Notes: generated from the sequence alone by a model not told the origin. A stretch of 64,000 nt of DNA from Hyphomonadaceae bacterium (GCA_024743315.1 JANSWU010000003.1:372001-436000), one strand, 5' to 3'; counted from the first letter of the stretch, positions 23,975-33,168 are shown. Translations and numbers: made by a program.

Positions 23975-25563
23975 CGCGCGATCGGCGCGTAACTTCCCTT
24001 TTCCATCATCCATTCGAGGATCTCCGCCAGCGGCGCGACCCAGATCTGACGCTCGCGCGCTTTGAGATAGGACAGCAAAGCCTTGTGGTCTGTTTCGCTG
24101 ACCCAAAGATGGTCGCCGCCAACGCCATGAAATGTGATGGAGCCAATCGCGCGCGCCTCGATCAATTCGTCGACATAGGCTGCCATTTCGCTCGCTAGCG
24201 TTTGATCAACTGCGAAAGATGGGACAAAGAATGGGTCAAACCGCGCGTTCCGTTCGACGCTTCGCGCGCCCAGGAAAAGCGGCTGCAAATCCGCGATGAA
24301 GCTTTCACCACCCACCATCGTATCCCCACATGTATAAGCGAAGGTCCGCTTGGGCTTGCCGTCAATTTCCTCCAGCAATTCATTTGCTTCGCGAAGCTCA
24401 GACAATAACTGCTCGCGGGAATATTGGTCGAGATCCCGGTTGGGGGCGACCCACTCACGCCCCGGCAACGAGGCGCGGCATGGATGTACGAGCGTATGGT
24501 TACCGAGTTCGTGACCCGCACTGGCCACCTCGCGCCAGGCTCGAACCTTCTCATCTCGCTCATCGAAGCCAAGCGAGACATAAAATGTTCCTTTTAATCC
24601 GAGTGCATCAAGGTGCGGCACAGCGGCTTCAAGCTGGCTGTCGAGCGCATCATCATAGGTCAATGCGATGGCCGCGCGTGCGCCATTGGGCCAGACCATG
24701 TCTGTCTGAGGCAGCACGAAATCAAAGAAGTCGCGAACACTATCGAGTGTCTCGAGACCGAAAACATGTGCCATTTCTGCCGTGTCTGAGAAATCAAAAC
24801 CCCCGGCTTCAACGAATGGGTTTACATAAGCGGCTGTCGGATTGTTCGCGTCCGCCAGACGTTTCGCTTCCAACCACATTGGGCCAATTGTTTTGTCCTG
24901 CAAAACATGCGGCCAATAAGTGTCGCTCTGGGTCGTATAGCCTGGCGTGCCATTCCCGCGCGCGTTTCCATCCGGGATTTTTCGATAATCCGTCTCGGCC
25001 TGCACCAAGGCCAGCTTTCCTGGTGTGGTCACGCTTTCATTCCAGTCGCTATGCTGGACCAGATGCAGGTTCGACGCGTAAGGTAGATCCGGTGCCAGCT
25101 CCTTCGCGCGCATGAGCGCATCGGCGGCGATATCTGCCTGCCCCGCGATCATGATCCAGACATGTCCGCCCGAAGTCAGCGTCTCGACCAAGGTCTGGGC
25201 TTGCTGCTCGATGGTCCCGGCCCGGTCTGCATGGCCGTCCAGCCAAGCCTCTCCAAACGCCAAATCGAACAAGTCAGGAGAGGGAATGAACGCACCCCCC
25301 TGGGTCCCGTACGCGCCCGCCACCCCGATGGCGTCGACGCAGGCAAACTGCTTTTGCTTCAGGAGCGATCCGACCGCAGCAATCGTATGGAGGTCGTCAA
25401 CATCAGGCTTGGTGTCGAAATGACCGATGAAAACGTCTGTCTGTGGATTGAAATGCCCAATCGGTTTTGCCGTCGCGCACGGGTCCAATACAGGTGGCGC
25501 AGGCCGGGACAGACAGCCACCAAGCCCGCATAACAGGGCCATTGCAAAAATTGCTCTGAGCAT
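23971..25563 (-). CDS. Two-domain lipoprotein: hydrolase-like plus polysaccharide deacetylase
   Basis: The 530-residue protein has a lipoprotein signal (LLCGLGG-Cys17). The N-terminal domain (~40-270) begins GHFDTKPDVDDLHTIAAVGS, an Asp-rich start like the metal site of inosine-uridine nucleoside hydrolases, and has an AGQADIAADALMRAKELAP-like helix. The C-terminal domain (~300-500) is a NodB/CE4 deacetylase: IALTYDDALDSQLEAAVPHL and GHELGNHTLVHPC hold the Asp and His metal ligands. CE4 enzymes remove acetyl groups from polysaccharides or peptidoglycan. The substrate is unknown. The start at 25563 gives the signal; an upstream start at 25596 would bury it. Confidence 0.8.
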   Translation of the reverse strand: MLRAIFAMALLCGLGGCLSRPAPPVLDPCATAKPIGHFNPQTDVFIGHFDTKPDVDDLHTIAAVGSLLKQKQFACVDAIGVAGAYGTQGGAFIPSPDLFDLAFGEAWLDGHADRAGTIEQQAQTLVETLTSGGHVWIMIAGQADIAADALMRAKELAPDLPYASNLHLVQHSDWNESVTTPGKLALVQAETDYRKIPDGNARGNGTPGYTTQSDTYWPHVLQDKTIGPMWLEAKRLADANNPTAAYVNPFVEAGGFDFSDTAEMAHVFGLETLDSVRDFFDFVLPQTDMVWPNGARAAIALTYDDALDSQLEAAVPHLDALGLKGTFYVSLGFDERDEKVRAWREVASAGHELGNHTLVHPCRASLPGREWVAPNRDLDQYSREQLLSELREANELLEEIDGKPKRTFAYTCGDTMVGGESFIADLQPLFLGARSVERNARFDPFFVPSFAVDQTLASEMAAYVDELIEARAIGSITFHGVGGDHLWVSETDHKALLSYLKARERQIWVAPLAEILEWMMEKGSYAPIAR

Positions 25564-25639
25564 TCCGATCTCCCGCCACCCGGTAAATCGGAGCATTTCA
25601 TTTTTCAGCGGATGTGAAAAGCCTGTATCGGATGACCGA

Positions 25640-27031
25640 TTAAACCGGCGGCTCCCATTTCGTGCGCAGGGTTACGATTTCCTCGGCAATGGTTGGGTGG
25701 ACCGCACAGGTCTCATCGAATTGCTGCTTGGTGGCACCCATTTTTACCGCGATGCCGAGCATTTGGATCATTTCCCCGGCATCTGGAGAAACAATATGCG
25801 CGCCGACCACAACTTGGTCTTCCTGGCGCACAACGACCTTCATCGTGACCCGCTCCATTTTGCCATTGAGCATGTTTTTCATCGGCCGGAACTTGGTCTT
25901 GTAAATATCGACTTTGCCGAATTTGCGCCGCGCTTCGTGCTCGGACAGGCCGACTGTGCCAACCTCAGGCTGGGTGAATACGGCGGTGGCAATCGTGTCA
26001 TGATCAAACACCCGTGGATTGCCGCCAAACTCAGTATCCGCGAACGCGTGCCCTTCGCGGATCGCGACCGGTGTCAGTTCCGCCCGGCGTGTAACGTCGC
26101 CAACCGCCCAGATATTGTCGACATTGGTCTTCGAGTATTCATCTACGACGATCTCGTGACGGTCCCCCACCTTGACCCCAGCAGCGTCTAAGCCAAGCCC
26201 ATCAATATGCGGGCGGCGCCCGACCGCCATCATGATCACATCTGCATCGAGCGTCATCCCATTGGTCAGGCTCAAGTGGAGCGGCGCCTCGGTATTATCT
26301 GTCCGCTCGATGGACTCGAAAACCGTATTCGTAATGACCCGGATCCCGGCTTCTTTGAGGCCTTCATGGACGGCGGTGCGGACATCCATATCAAACCCAT
26401 TCAGCACCGTGTCACCGCGATAGACGAGACAGGTTTCAACCCCGAGCCCAGCAAACACGTGCGCGAACTCGCAGGCAATGTATCCGCCACCGGCAATGAC
26501 AATATGCTTTGGCAGCTCTTTAAGTTGGAACACGCCGTCTGAGGTGATCGTGTGCTCGACGCCGGGCAATTCTTCCGGGGAGGGTCGCCACGGCGATCCG
26601 CCGACCGCTATCAGGATCTTGTCAGCGGTGATGGTCTTGCCGCTCTTAGTCAGGTTCAACGTATGGGCGTCGACAAATTCAGCGCGCTCTTCATAGACGT
26701 CGACACCGGCATTGACCTGGCCGCTCATATACAGGCCAGACAAGCGATCCACTTCAGCATGCAAGTTCGCCATAAATCCTGGAAAATTGAAGTCGCCGAC
26801 CTGAACATCCCAGCCATATTTCTTCGCTTCTTCGAGCTTGCGGCCATAATCGCTGGCATAGACCATGAACTTTTTCGGGACGCAGCCGCGAATGACGCAG
26901 GTGCCGCCCATGCGATATTCTTCTGCCAGCCCGACCTTGGCGCCATGGCTGGCAGAGATCCGCGCGGCGCGCACCCCTCCCGAGCCGCCGCCAATCACAA
27001 ATAGATCATAATCGTAGGAATGGTCGGCCAT
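25640..27031 (-). CDS. gor: Glutathione-disulfide reductase
   Basis: The 463-residue FAD enzyme reduces oxidised glutathione with NADPH. It shows the FAD-binding GGGSGGVRAA, the redox-active pair GGTCVIRGCVPKK (Cys45, Cys50), a second nucleotide-binding GGGYIACEFA and the C-terminal AVHPTIAEE with the active-site His of the partner subunit. The IRGCVPKK form is that of glutathione reductase rather than lipoamide dehydrogenase. It lies 57 bases before rpiA in the leftward direction, probably in one unit with glmU. Confidence 0.95.
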   Translation of the reverse strand: MADHSYDYDLFVIGGGSGGVRAARISASHGAKVGLAEEYRMGGTCVIRGCVPKKFMVYASDYGRKLEEAKKYGWDVQVGDFNFPGFMANLHAEVDRLSGLYMSGQVNAGVDVYEERAEFVDAHTLNLTKSGKTITADKILIAVGGSPWRPSPEELPGVEHTITSDGVFQLKELPKHIVIAGGGYIACEFAHVFAGLGVETCLVYRGDTVLNGFDMDVRTAVHEGLKEAGIRVITNTVFESIERTDNTEAPLHLSLTNGMTLDADVIMMAVGRRPHIDGLGLDAAGVKVGDRHEIVVDEYSKTNVDNIWAVGDVTRRAELTPVAIREGHAFADTEFGGNPRVFDHDTIATAVFTQPEVGTVGLSEHEARRKFGKVDIYKTKFRPMKNMLNGKMERVTMKVVVRQEDQVVVGAHIVSPDAGEMIQMLGIAVKMGATKQQFDETCAVHPTIAEEIVTLRTKWEPPV

Positions 27032-27088
27032 CGCTTGGTCCTTGAAGTATCGTGTGAATTCGCACGCCGCCTATATGGCAACCCGCGC

Positions 27089-27787
27089 CTAGTATTCAAA
27101 TATGGTGGCGCCGTCTTCAGATCCGATGATCACGGTGCGCGCGAGATTGATAAACAATCCGTGTTCGACGACGCCGGGAATATTGGCCAGCAAGGCCGCC
27201 GCGAGCGGTGGGTCCGGAATCGTGCCACAGGCACAGTCGAGAATGAAATTGCCGCCATCTGTGACAATCGGTTTGTGGCCCGGCCCGGTCCTGACCTTGA
27301 TCATGGGTTTCAGGACGCCGGCCTTCTTCAGTGCATCAAAAACCTTTTTGGCGGTGATGGTGTAGCCGAACGGCGTGACCTCGACCGGCAATGGGAACTT
27401 TCCGAGGGCTTCGACATGTTTTGAACTGTCGGCAATCACCACCATCAGATCGCTGGCATTGGCGATAATCTTTTCGCGCAAAAGCGCTGCACCACCGCCC
27501 TTGATAAGCTGCGCCTGTTCGTCAACCTCATCGGCGCCATCGACGGTCAAATGAATGCGATCGACTTGTTCAACATCGACCAACGGCACCCCAAGCGACT
27601 CTGCGAGGCGTCTGGTTTGCTCGCTGGTCGGCACACCCCGAACCACGAGCCCGTCAGAAATCTCATCGGCAAGATACTCGACGAAAAACTTGGCGGTCGA
27701 GCCGGTGCCGAGGCCAATGGTCATACCGTCTTCGACGAAATCCATCGCCGCCTGCGCAGCATTTTCCTTCTCGAGTTCATTCGCCAT
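27089..27787 (-). CDS. rpiA: Ribose-5-phosphate isomerase A
   Basis: The 232-residue enzyme interconverts ribose 5-phosphate and ribulose 5-phosphate in the pentose phosphate pathway. It has MTIGLGTGSTAKFFVEYLA, VDGADEVDEQAQLIKGGGAAL (catalytic Asp and substrate-binding loop) and the C-terminal EHGLFINLARTVIIG. The length is typical. It is 12 bases downstream of glmU. Confidence 0.96.
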   Translation of the reverse strand: MANELEKENAAQAAMDFVEDGMTIGLGTGSTAKFFVEYLADEISDGLVVRGVPTSEQTRRLAESLGVPLVDVEQVDRIHLTVDGADEVDEQAQLIKGGGAALLREKIIANASDLMVVIADSSKHVEALGKFPLPVEVTPFGYTITAKKVFDALKKAGVLKPMIKVRTGPGHKPIVTDGGNFILDCACGTIPDPPLAAALLANIPGVVEHGLFINLARTVIIGSEDGATIFEY

Positions 27788-27799
27788 TGCCGTGCTCCC

Positions 27800-29158
27800 T
27801 CAACCCTTTTTCCTGGCCGCCTTGATCGCCGCCATTTTATCCCGGAAGGCTGTCGCCCAGCCCGATTTCTGCATCTGCCGCCCGCGCGCCACGGCGAGGG
27901 CATTGTCTTCAACATCCTTGGTCACCACGGAACCCGAGCCAACATAGGCCCCGTCACCAATCGTCACCGGCGCGACCAGAGACGAATTCGAGCCAACAAA
28001 AGCGCCCTTGCCGACCTTGGTCTGGTATTTCAGGAAGCCGTCATAATTACAGAAAATCGTCCCGGCCCCGATATTGGCGCCTGCGCCGACATCGCCGTCG
28101 CCGAGATAAGACAGGTGATTGGCTTTCGCCCCCGCGCCCATGCGGGTTTTCTTGACCTCGACGAAATTTCCGATCTTGACGCCCTGTTCGAGCACCGCTC
28201 CTGGACGCAGACGCACATAAGGGCCAATCTCGCAATTCTCAGCCACACTCGCCCCTTCAAGATGTGAAAAGGCGCGGATACGCGTGCCTGACTTGATCGA
28301 AACGCCCGGCGCGAAGACCACGCTCGGTTCAATGAGCACATCATTCTCGATCTCGGTATCATGGCTGAAAAAGACCGTTTCGGGCGCGGTCATGGTGACC
28401 CCTGATGCGAGAACGGCACGACGCATTTTGACCTGAAAAGCCCGCTCAGCCTGGGCCAGTTCAACCCGCGAATTAACGCCTAATACATCTGCCTCATCAC
28501 AGACGACAACACCGCAGGGTTTTTCGTCTCCGCGGGCCAGCGCGACAATATCGGTGAGGTAATACTCGCCCTTGGCATTGTCGTTCGTGACCCGCGACAG
28601 CAGTTCGAACATGGTTTCTGCATCTGCCGCCATGACACCTGAATTGCAAAGGGTGACATCAAGCTGCTCGGGCGTCGCTTCTTTTGCTTCAACAATAGAT
28701 TCGAGCGCGCCAGCGCCATTGGTAATCAAGCGCCCATAAGCACCTGGGTCGACCGCGTCAAAGCCAAGTACTCCGACGGTCGCACCATCGCTCAAGAGAT
28801 CGAATAGGGCTTCGACCGCTTCCGCAGGGATCAGTGGCGTATCGCCATACAAGACGACCATGTCGCCCTCGAAGCCCGCCAAAGCGTCTTTCGCGGCCAG
28901 CACCGCATGCCCCGTGCCCAGAGGCGGGTCCTGGATGGCAATCGCCTCGGCCCCGAGCGTAGCTTGAATATGGTTCTGCACGGCCTGTCCGGATGGGCTG
29001 CAAACCACGACAATCTTTTCGCAGCCTATAGACCGCGCCAACGCGACCGACCAGTCGACCATGGCGCGCCCCCCGACCTGGTGCAGCACTTTCGGCAATG
29101 CCGATCGCATCCGTGTGCCTTGTCCTGCCGCCAAAATCACAGCTGCGCGACCTGCCAT
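27800..29158 (-). CDS. glmU: Bifunctional UDP-GlcNAc pyrophosphorylase/GlcN-1-P acetyltransferase
   Basis: The 452-residue protein carries an N-terminal uridyltransferase domain (VILAAGQGTRMRSALPKVLH; VVLYGDTPLI) and a C-terminal left-handed beta-helix acetyltransferase domain (VEVKKTRMGAGAKANHLSYL; GAGTIFCNYDG). It makes UDP-N-acetylglucosamine for peptidoglycan and lipopolysaccharide. It heads a leftward unit with rpiA and gor and is divergent from gph with an 84-base gap. The C-terminal tail (AIKAARKKG) is short and basic. Confidence 0.96.
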   Translation of the reverse strand: MAGRAAVILAAGQGTRMRSALPKVLHQVGGRAMVDWSVALARSIGCEKIVVVCSPSGQAVQNHIQATLGAEAIAIQDPPLGTGHAVLAAKDALAGFEGDMVVLYGDTPLIPAEAVEALFDLLSDGATVGVLGFDAVDPGAYGRLITNGAGALESIVEAKEATPEQLDVTLCNSGVMAADAETMFELLSRVTNDNAKGEYYLTDIVALARGDEKPCGVVVCDEADVLGVNSRVELAQAERAFQVKMRRAVLASGVTMTAPETVFFSHDTEIENDVLIEPSVVFAPGVSIKSGTRIRAFSHLEGASVAENCEIGPYVRLRPGAVLEQGVKIGNFVEVKKTRMGAGAKANHLSYLGDGDVGAGANIGAGTIFCNYDGFLKYQTKVGKGAFVGSNSSLVAPVTIGDGAYVGSGSVVTKDVEDNALAVARGRQMQKSGWATAFRDKMAAIKAARKKG

Positions 29159-29242
29159 GGCAAATTCCCTCGCGAAATCTCTGCGCCTGCCCTAGAGCAT
29201 GTTGTGAGTCGATGCGAGCCAAAATCGCTGAGGATCCTAGCA

Positions 29243-29932
29243 ATGCAGTATGATTTATCTGATTGGACCCTGGTTTTTGACCTGGATGGTACACTCGTTG
29301 AAACCGCCCCGGATTTGCACGCCGCGCTCAATCATACGCTCAAAGCCAAGAAGCTCGGCCCGGTCTCGCTTGACAGCATTCGGTTGATGATCGGCGATGG
29401 CGCCAAAGCGATGATCCGCAAAGGGCTGACGCAGCACGGCGTGGCCGTCGACGAAACGGAGATCGAGCAGCATCTTTGGCCACGGTTTCTTGAGCATTAT
29501 CAGGCCAATATCACTCGCTTGAGCGAGCCTTTCGAGGACAGTGTCGCCTCTCTCGACACCTTTCGAGCGGCGGGCGCAAGAATGGCCGTCTGCACCAACA
29601 AAGCGCAACATCTTGCCGCACAAGTGCTGTCAGGCCTCAATCTTGACCGGTATTTCGTATCCTTGGTGGGGGGCGATACGCTGGGCACCAAAAAGCCAGA
29701 CGGCATGCACGTTTTGGAGACAGTCCGCCGCGCGGGCGGGTCGCCGGAGCGGGCGATCATGATTGGCGATGCCTGGACAGACGAAAAAGCAGCCCGGAAT
29801 GCCGGACTGCCTTTCATCTTCGTATCGTTCGGATACGGCACCCTCTCTGCCGAACCCTACGAATTTTTGAAGTCAATCAGTCACTGGCGTGACATGCCGC
29901 AAGCTATCGCAGAACTTGCTGGATTGATTTAG
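29243..29932 (+). CDS. gph: HAD-family phosphoglycolate phosphatase
   Basis: The 229-residue HAD phosphatase shows VFDLDGTLVETAPDLHAAL (nucleophile Asp13, acid/base Asp15), MAVCTNKAQHLA (motif II), TKKPDGMHV (motif III Lys) and MIGDAWTDEKAARNAG (motif IV). The cap domain and motif set fit Gph, which clears 2-phosphoglycolate; other small phosphates are possible. GAGG lies 9 bases before the ATG. A longer upstream frame overlapping glmU is rejected. The 3' end overlaps the next, convergent gene by 4 bases. Confidence 0.9.
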   Translation: MQYDLSDWTLVFDLDGTLVETAPDLHAALNHTLKAKKLGPVSLDSIRLMIGDGAKAMIRKGLTQHGVAVDETEIEQHLWPRFLEHYQANITRLSEPFEDSVASLDTFRAAGARMAVCTNKAQHLAAQVLSGLNLDRYFVSLVGGDTLGTKKPDGMHVLETVRRAGGSPERAIMIGDAWTDEKAARNAGLPFIFVSFGYGTLSAEPYEFLKSISHWRDMPQAIAELAGLI

Positions 29933-30153
29933 TCAGGGCGGTACTCGCTCCGCACCTCGTTCACATTGACGAGTTTGCGACGCGGCATGCCGTTGACCAT
30001 GTTGCTGCGCACGTCAGTCCGTGCACTACGCATGGCTGGAACGAAACCAGCATCTACCAGGTCGACCTCAACTTCATAACCACGGTCGGCCCAATATTCG
30101 GCAATTTTATCCTTAAGACGGCGAGCGCCGTCGGTATTACACCAGTCTTTCAT
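29929..30153 (-). CDS. Small conserved-looking unknown protein
   Basis: The 74-residue soluble protein starts MKDWCNTDGARRLKDKIAEY and ends with a basic Arg-rich stretch. The pattern WADRGYEVEVDLVDAGFVPA looks like an ordered alpha/beta unit. No domain is recognised. The start at 30153 is favoured over one 33 bases upstream. It overlaps the end of gph by 4 bases and faces the long AT-rich intergenic region, which may hold its promoter. Confidence 0.65.
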   Translation of the reverse strand: MKDWCNTDGARRLKDKIAEYWADRGYEVEVDLVDAGFVPAMRSARTDVRSNMVNGMPRRKLVNVNEVRSEYRPD

Positions 30154-30326
30154 TTTTCTCACTCTCCACATCTTGGATGTCGCCAACGCAGAAAAATTAC
30201 GGCGACTGCTAAAAGATGTCCTTCACTGCATTCCGGGGCTTGCTGCCCGCTCTGAACGCTCCCTAGATGCCTGTTACGAAACCGACATACAAGGTCTTTT
30301 TTGGGTAAATTTTCGATTAGGTTTGA

Positions 30327-30364
30327 AGATGAACAGCCATTCATAATGAACAGCCATTCATCTT
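30327..30364. repeat. Tandem operator-like palindromes
   Basis: ATGAACAGCCATTCAT occurs twice (30329-30344 and 30346-30361), 17 bases apart, and each copy is itself dyad-symmetric (ATGAA...TTCAT). The outer ends AAGATGAA and TTCATCTT make the whole 38 bases symmetric. This is the form of a double operator for a dimeric regulator, for example of the TetR family. A related word, ATGAACGGCTATTCAG, appears near 33163. Confidence 0.5.
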
Positions 30365-30486
30365 GGAAATAGTTTACAGACCTCGTTCATAAAACTGTCT
30401 AAAAACCAGCAATCACCTTATTTTTAAGCGCGCCACGCCATTGCCACAATTGTTAACGGGGTTTGACGTAAAATTTCGAGAACGAA

Positions 30487-30537
30487 GGAATTTGGCAATA
30501 TTGCATACCTGAAATGCATATTCGCAAAGCAAATTCC
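30487..30537. repeat. Long imperfect inverted repeat
   Basis: The ends GGAATTTG and CAAATTCC are perfect complements. Inside them AATATTGCAT and ATGCATATT pair with one bulged base around a seven-base loop. The 51-base structure lies 200 bases before the flavin reductase and has no T tract. It may be an operator or an RNA element. Confidence 0.35.
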
Positions 30538-30743
30538 TGCAAAATTTGACAGCGTTCGACAAGTGTTCCAGCCGACTCAGCTCTGACGGCCTGGATTTTC
30601 CGATCCGAAAACACCGTAATCGAAAACAAACACAGGCAATAGTCCGGAAAAAGCGTCACAATTAATCAGCACACACGCAATTTTCTCATTTTCTCAGCAC
30701 TCTGCGCCTAGACCCGATCGGAAAACAGATCACATACACATCT

Positions 30744-31241
30744 ATGAGTTTCGATCTTCGTACCTTTCGTGACACGCTCGGCCTGTTTGTGACCGGCGTG
30801 ACCGTGATCACCACCCGCGATGAAGCGGGGGCGCCCGTCGGGATCACGGCAAACTCGTTTAATTCAGTCTCTTTGGATCCCCCCCTGATCCTTTGGTCGG
30901 TCGGTATGAACGCCCTCAGTCTCGCCGCGTTTGCGCAGGCCCGCGCGTTCGCGGTCCATATCCTGAGAGACGACCAGGCAGCGCTATCGCAGAGATTTGC
31001 GAGGTCTGGCACCGACAAGTTTGCAAACCTGAAGATCGAATCTGGTTTGCATGATGTCCCGCTCCTTCCAGAGTGCGCTGCGCGCTTAGAGTGCCTTCCT
31101 TATGCGCAACATCCGGCGGGTGATCATATTCTTTTCATCGCTGAAGTTCAGCGATTGGCGTCGGATCCGGATGCCCTCCCCCTCGTTTACCATGGCGGGC
31201 GTTATGCCGAACTCGCCGACAAGCCGGTCTCAGCCTTCTAA
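30744..31241 (+). CDS. Flavin reductase family protein
   Basis: The 165-residue protein matches the HpaC-like flavin reductase domain: FRDTLGLFVTGVTVITTRD, GITANSFNSVSLDPPLILW and AVHILRDDQAALSQRFA (FMN-contact strand), ending with VYHGGRYAEL. It would reduce FMN or FAD with NAD(P)H and pass it to a partner monooxygenase. No partner is adjacent. It stands alone between two long non-coding stretches. Confidence 0.9.
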   Translation: MSFDLRTFRDTLGLFVTGVTVITTRDEAGAPVGITANSFNSVSLDPPLILWSVGMNALSLAAFAQARAFAVHILRDDQAALSQRFARSGTDKFANLKIESGLHDVPLLPECAARLECLPYAQHPAGDHILFIAEVQRLASDPDALPLVYHGGRYAELADKPVSAF

Positions 31242-31376
31242 TTAATGGTTAATGACAAGCCACAAACTCCGCGCAGGCCTTAGCTTAATATAAGCCATTT
31301 TGTGAGACACCAGGATCACGAGGTCAAAAGGCCCGATCCGCAGCATGCTCGCTGCACTGTCATGGAGATTAAATAA

Positions 31377-32183
31377 ATGAGCTTTCGTAAACTGCTTCTT
31401 GCAGGTGCCGCTCTGGCTGCAAGCACCGCAGCTGTCGCCCCTGCCAATGCGTCAATCATCGACCGCCCCCACTTTAAAGTTCTGGGTGTCGTCATTGTTT
31501 GGTCAGCTGATGACGCAACCGGGACAACCCCAATCGCGACCGATTTCGTAATTGATGACCAAACTGGATCTGGCGACACGGACCTGATCGGTGGCACTAA
31601 TGTCGACGGACGCACGGTCGTAACTGGCTCATTGACAGCAACCGCGGATGCCAGCTCAACTGCAGGTCTGGGCTCGGTTCTGTCAATCGATGACTCACTC
31701 GCCAACAATATCGCAACAGTGAACACAGACACAGCTGCTAGCTTCGCTGCGTTCGACGTTTCAGACGCCACGCTGACCGGCGCTGCCATGACTTATGAGT
31801 CTAGCTTCTATGTTGCCTCGAACACCGCTTTCAACATCGACGGTGTCGCCACGCAGACCGCTGCGAGCGGCGACTTCGCGATGACGGATATCGGGTACAA
31901 TATGGGCGTGACCGTTACCGGCACCGACGGCTCTCTCACCTTTGGTGGCAACGCTCAGGACCCGCAGGGGACATTCGGGTCGTTCTCAGATCTGAGCCTG
32001 GTTGATGGCTCGACTCCCGTCTACGAAGGCGGTCGTCGCACCGCGGCAAGCGCCGGGTCGATTGTCGATCAGTCTGTCCGCTTTGATGCCACATACACAC
32101 TTGGTGCAGGCGGGGTCTATGACCTGTCTCAAGGTGCGGGCGAAATCCAAGCCGACGTTGTTTACACGGTCTATGTGCCGTAA
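31377..32183 (+). CDS. Secreted Thr/Ser/Ala-rich protein of unknown function
   Basis: The 268-residue protein has a clear signal peptide (MSFRKLLLAGAALAASTAAV, cut near APANA-S). The mature part is rich in Thr, Ser, Ala, Gly and Asp with few charged residues, like extracellular beta-structured proteins. No domain is recognised. Repeated short patterns such as VTGSLTATAD and VTVTGTDGSLTF suggest beta strands. A good ribosome site (GGAG 9 bases upstream) supports the start at 31377. It could be an outer surface or spore-coat-U-like protein; this is a guess from composition only. Confidence 0.75.
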   Translation: MSFRKLLLAGAALAASTAAVAPANASIIDRPHFKVLGVVIVWSADDATGTTPIATDFVIDDQTGSGDTDLIGGTNVDGRTVVTGSLTATADASSTAGLGSVLSIDDSLANNIATVNTDTAASFAAFDVSDATLTGAAMTYESSFYVASNTAFNIDGVATQTAASGDFAMTDIGYNMGVTVTGTDGSLTFGGNAQDPQGTFGSFSDLSLVDGSTPVYEGGRRTAASAGSIVDQSVRFDATYTLGAGGVYDLSQGAGEIQADVVYTVYVP

Positions 32184-32294
32184 TCGATCCGATCGATAGT
32201 TTCGATGATCAGTTCGCCCGGCCTGTTAGCAGGCTGGGCGTTTCTGTATGCGCGCTCTAGGCGCATCCTCCAATCATCGTTACAGACAGGCGCC

Positions 32295-33005
32295 ATGAAA
32301 GCGATCCTGCGCAGTGCTATTGTCACCAGCCTCCTAGGCTGGATCATCTGGGCGTATATGGCCTTGTGCAATCGCACCATTCGATGGTCCGTGGAGGGTG
32401 ACGAGGAAGCGCTAGAGACCTGGCTCACTTACCCTAACATCATCGTCGCTGCCTGGCATTCCACGATCCTGTTGCTACCATCCGGCTGGAACCGGATCAT
32501 TCGCAAATGGCCTCAGCAAAAGACCCGTTCCGCGATGCTCATCTCGCTCTCCAAGGATGGCGAACCCGTTGCCAAGGCAATCAAGCATCTCGGTCTAGAG
32601 GCGGTACGCGGGTCGTCGACGCATAAACGCAAGAAACGTGACAAAGGCGGTATGAAAGCCCTCGCTGAAGCCTTGCGAATTCTGAAAAATGGCGGCGGAA
32701 TCTGTATCACGCCGGATGGTCCGCGGGGCCCAGCGGAAGTGGCTCAAAACGGTCCCATCATCATGGCGCAAAGAGCTGAGGCACCAATACTCCCCTATGC
32801 GATCGTGTCGGCACCGCGGAAACGGCTGAACACCTGGGACGGATTTCGCATCCCCTACCCGTTCACCCGCGGAGCGTTGGTTTTCGGTGCCCCAGTCATC
32901 CCGAACAAAGAGGAGGATCGCGAGACCCTCAGACTACGCCTTGAGACCAGTCTGAACGCAGCGATGAAACGGGCTGAAGAAATGGCGCAAAAAAAAGGCC
33001 GCTAA
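32295..33005 (+). CDS. DUF374 lysophospholipid acyltransferase-like protein
   Basis: The 236-residue protein has an N-terminal membrane helix (IVTSLLGWIIWAYMAL) and the DUF374 core: IIVAAWHSTILLLP (the HxxxxxE-like site begins at the His), LEAVRGSSTHKRKKRDKGG, GICITPDGPRGPAEVAQNG and APILPYAIVS. DUF374 proteins are inner-membrane acyltransferases related to LpxL and PlsC, probably acting on lipid A or phospholipid. The ATG at 32295 is chosen because it gives the family-like N-terminus; an upstream ATG at 32205 is less likely. A leftward terminator overlaps its last bases. Confidence 0.85.
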   Translation: MKAILRSAIVTSLLGWIIWAYMALCNRTIRWSVEGDEEALETWLTYPNIIVAAWHSTILLLPSGWNRIIRKWPQQKTRSAMLISLSKDGEPVAKAIKHLGLEAVRGSSTHKRKKRDKGGMKALAEALRILKNGGGICITPDGPRGPAEVAQNGPIIMAQRAEAPILPYAIVSAPRKRLNTWDGFRIPYPFTRGALVFGAPVIPNKEEDRETLRLRLETSLNAAMKRAEEMAQKKGR

Positions 33006-33015
33006 GAAAGCGGCC
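32989..33015 (-). terminator. Intrinsic terminator, leftward
   Basis: On the minus strand, GGCCGCT and AGCGGCC form a perfect seven-base stem with loop TTCTT, followed by eight T's (32996 down to 32989). It would stop the leftward transcript of the histidine phosphatase gene, whose stop codon is about 150 bases upstream. It also overlaps the last codons of the DUF374 gene on the other strand. Confidence 0.8.
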
Positions 33016-33168
33016 AAGGTCAAGCAAGAAGGACGTCGTCAGAGGCATTGTCAAAGAGGCAATTCCCTGTCGACGAGTATGTTTTACCTGAATCAATATG
33101 AACGCAGATGGAGCGCCATATCATTTTCCGTTCATAATTCTCTCAATGAATACGGGCGGGATGAACGG

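Larger units (their letters stand above)
30154..30743. other. Long AT-rich intergenic region
   Basis: No gene is supported in this stretch. It holds a tandem operator-like repeat (30327-30364) and an inverted repeat (30487-30537), and its base composition is more AT-rich than its neighbours. Short leftward frames (30159-30344 and 30453-30659) have no ribosome site. The region probably carries the promoters of the divergent genes on each side, and possibly a small RNA. Confidence 0.5.

Noticed and set aside
30159-30344. 61-residue leftward frame beginning at the tandem operator
   Set aside because: It starts inside the repeat, has no ribosome site, and its composition is not coding-like.
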